This document shows, piece after piece, positions 53,829-63,411 of a stretch of 64,000 bases of DNA. The translations under genes and the position numbers were made by a program. Positions within the stretch are counted from its first letter, which is position 1, and each line of letters opens with the position of its first letter. The notes beneath the pieces are model-generated. The model did not search any database. It was not told where the DNA came from and saw only the letters and a list, made by a program, of their open reading frames with translations. This DNA comes from Pseudohongiella acticola (GTDB lineage Bacteria > Pseudomonadota > Gammaproteobacteria > Pseudomonadales > Pseudohongiellaceae): assembly GCF_001758195.1 (NCBI RefSeq), contig NZ_MASR01000001.1, forward strand, positions 1,116,001-1,180,000, in the 5' to 3' direction.

Positions 53829-55010
53829 ATGCACAATATCCCGGGATCATTGTCTCGCGGCTTGATACTGTTGCTCGCCGCCGCGTCCGCTCTGGGCCCG
53901 GTCGCCATGCAGATCATGTTGCCCGCCATCCCTGTTGTTCGCGAACGCTTTATGGTCAGCACCGGCACGGCGCAGCTTACGCTAAGCCTGTCGATGCTTT
54001 CCATTGCCATTGCCACCCTGATCTATGGTCCGCTGTCGGACCGTTACGGGCGACGGCCGATCATGCTCACGGGTATCTGTATCACCGTGTTTGGCTCACT
54101 GCTTTGCATGCTCGCAGGCAGTATTGAATGGCTTATCGTGGGACGCATCGTGCAGGCTGCGGGCGGTGCTGTCGGTCTGGTACTGGCGCGCGCCATCGTC
54201 CGCGACGTCTACCCGGCCGATGAAGCGGCTGGCATCATTGCCACGCTGGTAATGGTCATGGTGGTCATGCCCATGCTCTCCCCGCTGGTTGGCGGTGAAA
54301 TGCTGGTGCGCTTTGACTGGCACTCAATTTTCTACCTGGTCGCCGCCATCTCACTGGTCATGCTGGTTGCGATGTTCCGCTACCTGCCTGAAACACTGCA
54401 TCAAAAGGTCAATTTCACGGGCGTGGGCAGCATGCTGAAGGGATTTGCCACCTTGCTGCAATCGCGTACTTTCTCGGCCTATGCGTTTAACGTCGCCTTC
54501 GTGTCCGTGGTGTTTTTCAGTTTCATTTCGGCGGCGCCGGAAGTCATGGTGTCCGTGTTCAATCGACCGCCCAATGAATACGGGTACTACTTCATCATGG
54601 TCCCGCTCGCCTTCATGATCGGCAATTACATGGCACGCGGGCTGTCGAAGAAATGGGGCATTCACCGGATGATCAGCATGGGGTCCCGGCTCAGTATTGT
54701 TGGCATCTGCATCGCCATCGGCCTGCAGCTTGCCGGCTTTCACCATCCACTGGCGCTGTTTACGCCCATTGCACTGAGCACCTTCGGCAATGGGGTTTCC
54801 CTGCCCAACGCTCAGGCGGGCGCCATCAACGAATTTCCTGCCATGGCAGGCAGTGCGTCGGGGCTTACCGGTTTTCTGCAGATGGGTCTGTCGTCAATTG
54901 CGGCGCAGCTGGTCGCACTGCTGTTCAATGGCACCGTGTACCCGATGCTGCTACTGATGCTGGCTGCGGCGCTGATCTCATTGTGGAGTTTTACCCGGGT
55001 TCGGCGCTGA
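53829..55010 (+). CDS. MFS exporter, Bcr/CflA type
   Basis: A 393-residue, 12-helix major facilitator protein for efflux of drugs or small metabolites by H+ antiport. Motif A is GPLSDRYGRRPIMLTG (about residues 66-81), motif C-like ARAIVRDVYPADEAAGI (about 120), typical of the Bcr/CflA branch, and the second-half QAGAINEFPAMAGSASGLTG. It begins 20 bases after the TPR gene and may be the last gene of that transcript, but the function is not obviously linked. Confidence 0.92.
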   Translation: MHNIPGSLSRGLILLLAAASALGPVAMQIMLPAIPVVRERFMVSTGTAQLTLSLSMLSIAIATLIYGPLSDRYGRRPIMLTGICITVFGSLLCMLAGSIEWLIVGRIVQAAGGAVGLVLARAIVRDVYPADEAAGIIATLVMVMVVMPMLSPLVGGEMLVRFDWHSIFYLVAAISLVMLVAMFRYLPETLHQKVNFTGVGSMLKGFATLLQSRTFSAYAFNVAFVSVVFFSFISAAPEVMVSVFNRPPNEYGYYFIMVPLAFMIGNYMARGLSKKWGIHRMISMGSRLSIVGICIAIGLQLAGFHHPLALFTPIALSTFGNGVSLPNAQAGAINEFPAMAGSASGLTGFLQMGLSSIAAQLVALLFNGTVYPMLLLMLAAALISLWSFTRVRR

Positions 55011-55076
55011 TACATGGCCAAACGGGATTACACGCGGCGCCCGCAAAGGGCGCACACAGGAAGATTTGAAGTAGCG

Positions 55077-56771
55077 TTACAGGCCGGCGTGGGCTTCGAC
55101 GTAGTTCACGGTGTGATTCTTGATGTGCTGCAGTGACATGAACATGTCGCTGTAGGTCTGGGCCGTGACTGCCTGGCAATCGCCAGTACGCAGACGATCA
55201 AGGTGTCGCTCACGCATTTCCTTACCCATCTTCCTGATCGCTTTCGACTCCGTGATCAGTGCTCTGAATTCGCTCGCATCAGCATCACGTTCGCGCGCCT
55301 TGGTCAGGCGATCAAAATAAGCGGCAACTTCATCAAAGAAAGTCAGTATGTCGGCCCAGGCTTCCGGGCTGATCTCTTCGTTGCGCTTGAACAGACGACT
55401 GCGATAGATACTGAAAGACTGCAGGGCGTCGGCAATGCTTTCGATTTCATCAGCCATGCGCATCAGGCCATACGAGCGCGACGATTGCCCTCGCGATACC
55501 GATCCCGTCAGCACAATGGTAATGAAATTGATCATCTCCTCTTCGATATTATCGGTGATATCTTCGAGGTGATTGATGCGGTCAAACAGTTTCTTTTTGT
55601 GTTTGGGGCTGGTCACATACTCCCGGGTGACCTCAAACATCTCCCGCGTAATGTCGACCATATTGTCCATTTCCAGCCCGGCCTGCTGCAACGCCACCTC
55701 AGGCGCCATGGTGGTGCGATTACCAAGGTAGCGAAGTTTGTGGACTTCTTTTTCTTCTTTCTGCGGCACCAGCCAGATCACGGTTTTGGTCAGGAATCCA
55801 ATCAGGGGTATCCAGAACAACACGTTAAGCACATTGAACATGGTGTGGGCGACGGCAATATGCCAGCCGATATTGGGACGGGAACCGTCTTCTGCCTGCA
55901 GATTGGCCTCGCCAGCGACAACAAAATCGATAAAATCGACATACCAGGGGAAAACTGCCACAAACAGGGCTGCCCCCAGAATGTTAAAGATGGCGTGCGC
56001 GCGCGCTGCCCGCACGGCTGAGGTATTGGCACCGATGGCAGCCAACTGTGCGGTAATGGTGGTGCCGATATTCTCACCGATAATCAGTGCCACGGCGGTG
56101 TCAAAGTTGATGACGCCCGTGGCTGCCAGGGTGATGGTGATACCCAGCATGGCGGAACTGCTCTGCACAATCACTGTCAGGAAGCAGGCCAAGGCAATAC
56201 AGGCAAGCAGGCTGCCCAGAGACTGCGCATCAAACAGATAGAGATAGGATATAAAGTTTTCGTCGGTCCGCAGAGGCACAAACGCGCCACTCATGAACTC
56301 CAGACCAGTGAATATCAGGCCCAGCGCCACCAGCGCCTTGCCCAGGGTGTTCAGCCAGGTGCGCTGGGCCGCCACCATCGGGTAAATACCCAGACCGATG
56401 AACAGCAGGCCGAACTTGCCGACTTTGAAAGAGATGATCCAGCCAGTAACAGTGGTGCCGATGTTGGCACCCAGGATGACACCGATAGCCTGTTTCAACT
56501 CCATCAGCCCGGCATTGACCAGACTGACGGTCATCACCGTGGAAATACTGCTGGACTGGACAAAAACAGTGATGCCGATACCTGCCAGCACCGCCAGTAC
56601 ACGGTTTCGTGTCAACGATGCCAGTATGCCGCGAATAGCTTCTTTGCCGCTCGACTGCAGCGACTCCGACAGGTATTTAAGACCCAGAAAGAAGATGCCC
56701 AGGCCACCAATCGCAGTGTAAGAAATTTCAAAATAGTCCATGGGCGCGAAGTCTATAAAACCAGCGGCCAT
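55077..56771 (-). CDS. Na/Pi cotransporter with PhoU-like C-terminal domain
   Basis: A 564-residue protein. The membrane half has the two family QSSS repeats, TVFVQSSSISTVMTVSLVNA (about residue 70) and LTVIVQSSSAMLGITITLA (about 205), each followed by IGANIGTT/GENIGTT-like loops that bind phosphate. The C-terminal half (after about 350) is helical and PhoU-like (NMVDITREMFEVTREYV, EDITDNIEEEMINFI), as in YjbB-type bacterial proteins that export or import phosphate with Na+. It converges with the MFS gene. No pho-box was identified. Confidence 0.93.
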   Translation of the reverse strand: MAAGFIDFAPMDYFEISYTAIGGLGIFFLGLKYLSESLQSSGKEAIRGILASLTRNRVLAVLAGIGITVFVQSSSISTVMTVSLVNAGLMELKQAIGVILGANIGTTVTGWIISFKVGKFGLLFIGLGIYPMVAAQRTWLNTLGKALVALGLIFTGLEFMSGAFVPLRTDENFISYLYLFDAQSLGSLLACIALACFLTVIVQSSSAMLGITITLAATGVINFDTAVALIIGENIGTTITAQLAAIGANTSAVRAARAHAIFNILGAALFVAVFPWYVDFIDFVVAGEANLQAEDGSRPNIGWHIAVAHTMFNVLNVLFWIPLIGFLTKTVIWLVPQKEEKEVHKLRYLGNRTTMAPEVALQQAGLEMDNMVDITREMFEVTREYVTSPKHKKKLFDRINHLEDITDNIEEEMINFITIVLTGSVSRGQSSRSYGLMRMADEIESIADALQSFSIYRSRLFKRNEEISPEAWADILTFFDEVAAYFDRLTKARERDADASEFRALITESKAIRKMGKEMRERHLDRLRTGDCQAVTAQTYSDMFMSLQHIKNHTVNYVEAHAGL

Positions 56772-56818
56772 ATTACAATTTGTTTACAGTGTGGCAACAG
56801 AAAAATCTTACACGCGTA

Positions 56819-57763
56819 TCAGGAGGCAGGACCGGTCAGAGTCGTAAACACCGCGGTTACCAGCAAAATGAGGATGGTCAGCCCAATCTGGCCAGCAATC
56901 GAGCGACGCAGGCGCAATGCACCTGTCAGCATCAATTGCGGCACCAGCATGAACTTGTGTCTGGCGCTCAGGCCCAGCAACCCGGCCACCAGCAGCAACT
57001 TTAAGGTCAGCAATTGACCGTAAGCGGTGGTTACCAGAGCTCCGGGGCTGTCGACCAGCTGCCATGTTAACCAGAGCCCACTCAGGAACAACGCGCAGAG
57101 CACAACCCAGGCAGACTGGCCAAACAGCACCATTAAACGCTGCAGAGACTGCCGATCAGCCTCCGGTCTGCCGGAAACCTCGGGGCGACTCAGGAGATAC
57201 AACGGAACAAATGACCCCGTCCACAGACAGATCGCGGTGATATGCAGCACCAGCATCAGCCGACTGACCAGCGTCAGCTGACTGACATGGCCGAGCACGG
57301 CAAAGGACAGGGAAATGCACAGCACAGCCCCAGCAGCGAGCGCCACGGTGACAGAGGCAGACAGGATTCCGGACCGGGCTGTTGCCGTCGATACGGACTT
57401 CGCGATATACCACTGACCTGCAGCCAGCAGCGCCAGGAAAAAACCCGCCAGGCGCCAGCGAAGCCCGTCACCCAGCGAAGACTGCGCCAGAATCTGCGCG
57501 ATTACCGGGTCGAACATCCCGCCAGCGCCACGCTGATTGATGGCACCCACCTGAAACAGAAAAAATGCGCTGGTCGCCAGGATGCCCAAAACCGTCGCTG
57601 GCAGTAACAGGTGGGACAGCACACGCCTGTCAACATCAGGTCTGTCGCCAGACAACTGACGGCATAACCAGGCCACAAAGACAGCGCCCGGTATTGCCAG
57701 CATGGCCAGGTACGACAGCCATTTGGCCAGCAGTACGGCGATATCCCACAGCGATGCGCTCAA
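56819..57763 (-). CDS. copD: CopD-family copper resistance membrane protein
   Basis: A 314-residue protein with about eight transmembrane helices and the CopD-type C-terminal half: VLHITAICLWTGSFVPLYLL (His and Trp conserved, about residue 173), and GALVTTAYGQLLTLKLLLVA (about 235). CopD moves copper across the inner membrane, taking it from CopC. It lies eight bases downstream of copC, on the same strand, forming a copCD pair. Confidence 0.9.
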   Translation of the reverse strand: MSASLWDIAVLLAKWLSYLAMLAIPGAVFVAWLCRQLSGDRPDVDRRVLSHLLLPATVLGILATSAFFLFQVGAINQRGAGGMFDPVIAQILAQSSLGDGLRWRLAGFFLALLAAGQWYIAKSVSTATARSGILSASVTVALAAGAVLCISLSFAVLGHVSQLTLVSRLMLVLHITAICLWTGSFVPLYLLSRPEVSGRPEADRQSLQRLMVLFGQSAWVVLCALFLSGLWLTWQLVDSPGALVTTAYGQLLTLKLLLVAGLLGLSARHKFMLVPQLMLTGALRLRRSIAGQIGLTILILLVTAVFTTLTGPAS

Positions 57764-57771
57764 AACCGGTC

Positions 57772-58185
57772 TCAGTGGTGGTGATGTTCGTTTTGCTCGT
57801 GCGTCTGCACTTCGGCCTCTTCGCCGCCATCACTGACCACAAAATTGAACAACCCGGTGATGGTGTGCCCATCAGCCCCAATGATTGTCCAGTTCACTGT
57901 ATGGGCGCCCAGCATCAGATCGGGCAGCTCATAACTGAACATGCTTTGCGCGTCTGTCGACGGGCTGAAACCAAACTCGATATTGTGGCTGGCACCGTGG
58001 ACCAGTGCCAGACGCAACATTCGCACATCACCATTAAAATTCAGCACCAGCTGCTCGGGAGACACCACTACCGCCTCATGACCGGGCGCCGACGAGGTCA
58101 GCTGATTGTGAGCCAGGGCCTTAGCTGCTGGCACCATGACAATAGCGACCAGCATGACTGCTTTCAACCAGGACAATATTTTCAT
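57772..58185 (-). CDS. copC: CopC-family periplasmic copper-binding protein
   Basis: A 137-residue protein with a signal peptide cleaved at KALA/HNQL, leaving His at position 1 of the mature chain as in the Cu(II) site of CopC. The copper-binding His in IGADGHTITGLFNF and the Asp before it are conserved. The Met-rich Cu(I) motif of some CopC proteins is absent. A C-terminal tail EAEVQTHEQNEHHHH adds extra His ligands. AAGGAGT supports the start. It works with copD downstream. Confidence 0.93.
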   Translation of the reverse strand: MKILSWLKAVMLVAIVMVPAAKALAHNQLTSSAPGHEAVVVSPEQLVLNFNGDVRMLRLALVHGASHNIEFGFSPSTDAQSMFSYELPDLMLGAHTVNWTIIGADGHTITGLFNFVVSDGGEEAEVQTHEQNEHHHH

Positions 58186-58406
58186 AGTAACTCCTTGAAA
58201 CTGATAATCAGGTGTACGGATGAATATCCGAATTTAGCCACATTGTACACCGATGTGCTGAATACGCGCTTAACATCGCCTGTGACAATTCGTCGCATGC
58301 TGCCACCCGATGCCTTCAACCGAGCAATCCATGCTGAAACAATACACGTAGTCCGATACAATGCAGTACAGTTGGAAAGCAACGTTAATTCATATGGGGA
58401 ATGTTC

Positions 58407-59531
58407 ATGAACAAGAAAACCTGGTTAAGCGCCGCCGCCATCACGCTGGGCTCCTATGCTTTGTCCTTTTCTGCTATCAACAATGCCCTGGCTCAGGGCC
58501 TGCCAGAATACAGTCTGGAGACGATTACCAGCGACATTCAGATGCCATGGGGCATGGTATGGCTGCCCGAAGGCGACATATTGGTCACAGACCGAAACGG
58601 AGATATCTTCCGGGTTAGCAATGGTCAAGTCGGCGACCCGCTGGGTGGCGTGCCGGAAGTACACACCAATGGCCAGGGCGGCCTGCTGGATATAGTGCTG
58701 CACCCGGACTATGCTGACACCGGCTGGCTCTACATCAGCTACGCCAGTGAGGAGGGCGCGGGCGAAGGCAGCAATACCGCTATCATGCGCGCACGCCTCA
58801 ATGGCAACCAGTTGGTAGACCAGGAGGTACTGTACAAAGGCGCCGAGAATTCCATGCGCGGCCAGCACTATGGCGGACGTATGATTTTTGACAACGACGG
58901 CTACCTGTATTTCTCCATCGGTGACCGCGGCGACCACTTCACCAACGTACAGGATCTGACCCGCGATGGTGGCAAAATCTACCGCCTCAATGCCGATGGC
59001 AGTGTTCCCTCAGACAACCCCTTTGCCGGCCGTGATGACGCCAAAGCAGCGATCTGGTCCTACGGTCACCGCAACCCGCAGGGTATCGACATTAACCCGA
59101 CCACCGGCCAGGTCTGGGCCAGCGAACACGGCCCGCGTGGTGGCGATGAAATCAATATTGCCGAAGCAGGCAAGAACTATGGCTGGCCCTATGTCGGCTA
59201 TGGCATCAATTACAACGGTGAGCCGCTGGCTGAAGCCAAATTCGGTGAAGGCGTAGAGCAGCCCATCTGGTATTGGGATCCGTCCATTGCCGTGGCCGGC
59301 ATCACCTTTGTCACCAGCGAGCGTTATCCGGAGCTGCAGAATCATCTGCTGGTGGGTGCTCTGCGCGCCACCAAACTGGAGTTACTGGAAATTCATGACG
59401 ACCGCGTGCTGCGCCGCACAGATCTGCTGACCGATATTGGCCGCGTACGATCGGTACGTCAGGGTCCGGACGGTTATGTCTACCTGGGCATTGAAGGTGA
59501 AGGCATCAAGCGGCTGGTGCCCGCTGATTGA
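58407..59531 (+). CDS. PQQ-dependent soluble aldose dehydrogenase-like protein
   Basis: A 374-residue periplasmic six-bladed quinoprotein of the YliI/Asd family, which oxidises aldoses using PQQ. Signal peptide: ALSFSAINNALAQG (cleavage near residue 30). Family motifs: MPWGMVWLPEGDILVTDRNG, GLLDIVLHPDY, the HYGGRMIFDNDGYLYFSIGD active-site region and WSYGHRNPQGIDINPTTGQ, the latter two holding PQQ-contact residues (His, Arg, Asn). Two ATG codons lie close together; GGGGA at 58395 favours the one at 58407. It diverges from copC. Confidence 0.93.
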   Translation: MNKKTWLSAAAITLGSYALSFSAINNALAQGLPEYSLETITSDIQMPWGMVWLPEGDILVTDRNGDIFRVSNGQVGDPLGGVPEVHTNGQGGLLDIVLHPDYADTGWLYISYASEEGAGEGSNTAIMRARLNGNQLVDQEVLYKGAENSMRGQHYGGRMIFDNDGYLYFSIGDRGDHFTNVQDLTRDGGKIYRLNADGSVPSDNPFAGRDDAKAAIWSYGHRNPQGIDINPTTGQVWASEHGPRGGDEINIAEAGKNYGWPYVGYGINYNGEPLAEAKFGEGVEQPIWYWDPSIAVAGITFVTSERYPELQNHLLVGALRATKLELLEIHDDRVLRRTDLLTDIGRVRSVRQGPDGYVYLGIEGEGIKRLVPAD

Positions 59532-59586
59532 GCGGGTATTAACAAGTAAAAAGTAATCAACGTAACAGGCAGGAAATAGAAGACGG

Positions 59587-60228
59587 ATGAGCGAGAAACT
59601 ACTGGAAGGATACAAACGTTTCAAAGCAGGTTATTTTGCGCAGAACAAAGACAGACTCAGGGCGCTGGCTCAGGACCAGCGCCCCTCTTATGTGTTGATA
59701 ACCTGTTGTGACGCCCGGCTTGAGCCATCATTGATTTTTGATACCGAGCCGGGTGACCTGTTTGTCATCCGCAATGTTGCCAACCTGGTGCCGCCTTACG
59801 AAATCGAGGGCTCCTATCACGGCACCAGTGCGGCATTACAGTTTGCCATTACAGTGCTGGAAGTGCCGGAGATTATCGTGCTGGGTCACTCGCGTTGCGG
59901 TGGTATTCGCTCGCTGGTAACGGGTCAGGACAAAATGGAAAAGGACTCATTCATTTCCCGCTGGATGTCGATCGTGGCACCAGTGGCGAAACTGGCGAAC
60001 CCGGACAACCCCATTGATGACAAAACCCTGTCTCATTGTGAACAGACCGCTGTAGGATATTCGTTGTGCAATCTGATGACATATCCCTGGATTGCCAGCC
60101 GGGTGGAAGCCGGCACTCTGAAGATGAACGGCTGGCATTACGATATTTACAGCGGGGCGCTGAAAAAGATCCACGATCAGGACACCATCTCGACCATCAT
60201 TGAATCGGACGAGACCTCAGCGGACTAG
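59587..60228 (+). CDS. beta-class carbonic anhydrase
   Basis: A 213-residue zinc enzyme for CO2/bicarbonate exchange, cytoplasmic. Zinc ligands: Cys41 in ITCCDARLEPS (with the catalytic Asp42/Arg44 pair), His101 and Cys104 in VLGHSRCGGIRSL. The GTSAALQFAITVLEV segment matches the family core. It begins 55 bases after the aldose dehydrogenase gene on the same strand. Its 3' end is followed by a long perfect hairpin. Confidence 0.95.
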   Translation: MSEKLLEGYKRFKAGYFAQNKDRLRALAQDQRPSYVLITCCDARLEPSLIFDTEPGDLFVIRNVANLVPPYEIEGSYHGTSAALQFAITVLEVPEIIVLGHSRCGGIRSLVTGQDKMEKDSFISRWMSIVAPVAKLANPDNPIDDKTLSHCEQTAVGYSLCNLMTYPWIASRVEAGTLKMNGWHYDIYSGALKKIHDQDTISTIIESDETSAD

Positions 60229-60231
60229 CCG

Positions 60232-60283
60232 ATCGACCTCATCAACATCCGCCCCTTGTCAGGCGGATGTTGATGAGGTCGAT
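60232..60283. terminator. 22-bp perfect palindrome between converging genes
   Basis: ATCGACCTCATCAACATCCGCC (60232-60253) is exactly the reverse complement of 60262-60283, with an eight-base loop. It starts four bases after the carbonic anhydrase stop and includes the stop codon and last seven codons of the RND pump gene. No T tract follows on either strand, so termination is likely but not of the classic type; an inverted-duplication origin is also possible. Confidence 0.7.
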
Positions 60284-63200
60284 GCACTGCTCTGTGCGCT
60301 GGCTTTGCGACCAGGCAAACGCGCTGCCAGGCGATCACGAAGATCATTGGCGGCGACATAAACGATCGGAATAAACACCAGCGTAATCAATGTCGACGCC
60401 GCAAGCCCGCCGATCACCACGCGGGCCAGTGACGCCTGCATTTCCGCGCCCGCCCCGATACCCACCGCCAGTGGGAACAGTCCCAACACGGTAGTCAATG
60501 TTGTCATCAGAATGGGTCGCAGGCGCAGACGACCTGCTTTCACCACGGCCTCAATCACCGGCATCTGTTCTTCGCGACGCATCAGATTGATATAGTCCAC
60601 CAGCACGATGGCATTGTTCACCACGATACCAATCAGCATCACCATCCCCATGAAGCTTTGCATATTCAGTGTGGTGCCCGTCAGCAAGAGCGTTGGCACC
60701 ACACCGATGAATGCCAGCGGCACCGAGAACATGACAATGAGCGGATCAAGGAAACGCTCAAACTGCGCTGCCATGACCATATAGATCAGTATCAATGCCA
60801 TCACAATGGCCATGATGAAATCGCGCTGCGCCTTGATCTGCTCTTCATACTCGCCGCCATAAACGATGGAAAAACCGTCCGGCAAACTCATCGTGGCCAG
60901 GTCAGCCTGAATCGCCTGCACGGCATCACCCAGCGCAACACCGCTGTCGAGATTGGCATTAATGTACGTCACACGCTGACCATTAATTCGGCGGATATCC
61001 GTGGGGCCACGATCATAGGTCGTGGTAACGAGAGATGACACCGGCACCACCTGACCATCACCAGCGCGCACCGATATATTATCTATGTCCTGAACATTCA
61101 GGCGGTCTTGCGGGCGCAGGCGTACGATAATGTCCACTTCGTCGCCCTGCTCGCGGAACACACCTGCCCGCGAACCGCCAATGCTGCTCTGAATGGCACG
61201 ACTGACGTCAGCTACACCAATGCCCAGACTCGCCATACGCTCACGATCAAACCGCACATTCTGCTCAGGACGCCCTTCCAGGCGACTCAGATTGACATCG
61301 GCAATACCAGGCACGGTTTCCACTCGATCACGAATCGACTGCGCCAGTGTTTCTGCCATATCAAGATCATAGCCGCGCAACTCGATCTGCACAGCGTCTT
61401 CGCCACCAGAGCCGAATATACGTCGCATGATCCACATGCCTGTCTGCGCGCGCACCTGCACGCGCATGCCGGGTATGGCTGATTCAACACGAGCCCGGAT
61501 ATAGTCGGTCAGGTCATCAGCATTCATGCTGCGCTGGCTCTGATCAACCAGCGCAAATTCGATCTCGGCATTGCTGTTGCGCACATCGCGCGTGTAATAA
61601 AGCACGTCATCCCAGGGCACGATTTCCTGAACGATGTTATCCATTTCCATCATGTAGGAATGCAGAATGGCAATGTTGGTGCCTTCGTCCATATTCATAC
61701 GAATACTGATCTGATCGGCTTCAGTCTGGGGCGCCAGTTCGTAAGACAGATACCTGACGCCATACACCGACGCTCCCAGCAATAGTACTGTCGCCCCGAC
61801 AATGGCAAGACGGTGATGCAGTGACCAGCTCAGTATCGACTCGTAGCGTGCCTCCACTGCCTGCAGGAAGCGCTCATTGCCTTTGAGCGGCCCGGTACGC
61901 TCAGTGTCAGGCACAACGTTCAGGAAACGGCTCGACAGCATTGGCACCAGTGTCAATGCGACAAACAGTGAACACACGAGCGAGAACACCACCACCAGGG
62001 CCAGCTCCTGAAACATGGTGCCGGTCAGCGTCTGCATGAACACCACCGGCAGAAAGATAACGCAGGTGGTAATGGTTGACGCCACGATGGCGCCGGTGAC
62101 CTGGCGAGTGCCCTGGCGCGCCGCGCGTTTTTTTGAAGCACCGTTCTGGCGCAGACGCACGATGTTCTCGATCACCACAATGGCATTATCAACAATCAGC
62201 CCCACACCCAGTGCCAGACCACCGAAACTCATCTGGTTAAGCGTCAGACCACCAAAGAACAGCAAGGCAAACGTGGCCACAATGGCGATGGGAATGGAAA
62301 CGGCGATAATGCTGGTGATTGAACCGTTACGGAAAAACGCCATCAACACGATAACAGCAAGAATGCCGCCCCAGACGGCGGAGTTACGGACGCTGTCTAT
62401 CGAATCCTGAATAAACTCGCTCTGGTCAGTCACGATCAGCATGTTGATGTCGGAGCGTTCCTGATTGATACGCTCGGCCTCGCGGCGAATCTGCGCGGCA
62501 ACTTCTACCGTATTGGCACCAGACTGTTTGCGAATACCCAGGCGCAGCATGGGAACGTCATTGATCTCCACGTAGCGCCCCATGTCAGCGCGGTCATACT
62601 CCACGTCGGCAACGTCGGAAACCCGCAGCGCGACGCCATTGACAGTGCGAATAACGGTATCCCGAATCTCATCAATAGTGCTGTACTCACCCAGCGATCG
62701 CACGTAAAGGTCGCTCAATCCGCGCTGCACATTGCCACCCGGTGAGTTGCTGCTCTCGCGGCCAATGGCCTGCACAATATCATTCATGGTCAGACCGCCG
62801 GCCAGCAGCCGGTCGCGATCAACCTCGATGCGGATCTCGCTGTCGATACCACCCCAGACATCAATCGCGCCGACCCCCGGAATTTGCTCAAAACGTCGCC
62901 GTAGATCGCGCTCTAGCACGGTGGTCAGGTCCATCAGGTCCATGTTGGACTGCGCACCTACCACCACAATGGCAGAATCATCAGGATTGAATCGGTTGAT
63001 GCGTGGTGTGTCGGCATCTTCCGGCAATTGCCGACGCAGGCGATCCAGCGCTTCGCGCACATCATTGCTGACCGAGTCCAGGTTGGTGCCCTGGGCAAAA
63101 CGTATTGACACCCAGCTGTTGCCCTCGCGTGAGTTCGAACTCATGCGCTCCACGTTCTGCACCGTTGACAGCGCATTTTCCAGCGGCTCGGTGACCAGCA

Positions 63201-63381
63201 ACTCCATTTCTTCCGGACCGACATTGGGATAGCTGATCTGCACCGAAAGTTCAGGCATTTCGATTGGCGGCAACAGGTCAACCGGCAGATAACGAAACCC
63301 CAGGGTGCCCAGAGTGATGATGATCAGAAACACCATTGATGTGGCAATGGGCCTTTTTATTGAATTTGCAGTTAACGCCAT
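60259..63381 (-). CDS. AcrB-type (HAE1) RND efflux pump
   Basis: A 1040-residue inner-membrane multidrug or hydrophobic-compound exporter. Features: N-terminal IKRPIATSMVFLIIITLG helix, large periplasmic loops with the pore motif PYPN-like ISYPNVGPEEME, TM4 proton relay GLIVDNAIVVIENIVRLRQ (one Asp, then Asn where AcrB has a second Asp), and the second half with MVMLIGIVVNNAIVLVDYIN. The C-terminal tail is Ser/Ala/Thr-rich (ASAQSSASTSSTSA), and its last codons fall in the palindrome. The adaptor gene lies upstream, 30 bases away, so the pair is one operon. Confidence 0.95.
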   Translation of the reverse strand: MALTANSIKRPIATSMVFLIIITLGTLGFRYLPVDLLPPIEMPELSVQISYPNVGPEEMELLVTEPLENALSTVQNVERMSSNSREGNSWVSIRFAQGTNLDSVSNDVREALDRLRRQLPEDADTPRINRFNPDDSAIVVVGAQSNMDLMDLTTVLERDLRRRFEQIPGVGAIDVWGGIDSEIRIEVDRDRLLAGGLTMNDIVQAIGRESSNSPGGNVQRGLSDLYVRSLGEYSTIDEIRDTVIRTVNGVALRVSDVADVEYDRADMGRYVEINDVPMLRLGIRKQSGANTVEVAAQIRREAERINQERSDINMLIVTDQSEFIQDSIDSVRNSAVWGGILAVIVLMAFFRNGSITSIIAVSIPIAIVATFALLFFGGLTLNQMSFGGLALGVGLIVDNAIVVIENIVRLRQNGASKKRAARQGTRQVTGAIVASTITTCVIFLPVVFMQTLTGTMFQELALVVVFSLVCSLFVALTLVPMLSSRFLNVVPDTERTGPLKGNERFLQAVEARYESILSWSLHHRLAIVGATVLLLGASVYGVRYLSYELAPQTEADQISIRMNMDEGTNIAILHSYMMEMDNIVQEIVPWDDVLYYTRDVRNSNAEIEFALVDQSQRSMNADDLTDYIRARVESAIPGMRVQVRAQTGMWIMRRIFGSGGEDAVQIELRGYDLDMAETLAQSIRDRVETVPGIADVNLSRLEGRPEQNVRFDRERMASLGIGVADVSRAIQSSIGGSRAGVFREQGDEVDIIVRLRPQDRLNVQDIDNISVRAGDGQVVPVSSLVTTTYDRGPTDIRRINGQRVTYINANLDSGVALGDAVQAIQADLATMSLPDGFSIVYGGEYEEQIKAQRDFIMAIVMALILIYMVMAAQFERFLDPLIVMFSVPLAFIGVVPTLLLTGTTLNMQSFMGMVMLIGIVVNNAIVLVDYINLMRREEQMPVIEAVVKAGRLRLRPILMTTLTTVLGLFPLAVGIGAGAEMQASLARVVIGGLAASTLITLVFIPIVYVAANDLRDRLAARLPGRKASAQSSASTSSTSA

Positions 63382-63411
63382 GATGTTGTTGTCCGTCTGG
63401 GAATCGAAGGA

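Noticed and set aside
55037-55053. GCGCCC-GCAAA-GGGCGC hairpin between the MFS and Na/Pi genes
   Set aside because: Only six base pairs and no T tract; too weak to call a terminator.
55203-56021. 272-codon open frame antisense to the Na/Pi cotransporter
   Set aside because: The minus-strand gene has both QSSS repeats; the plus frame has no coherent domain.
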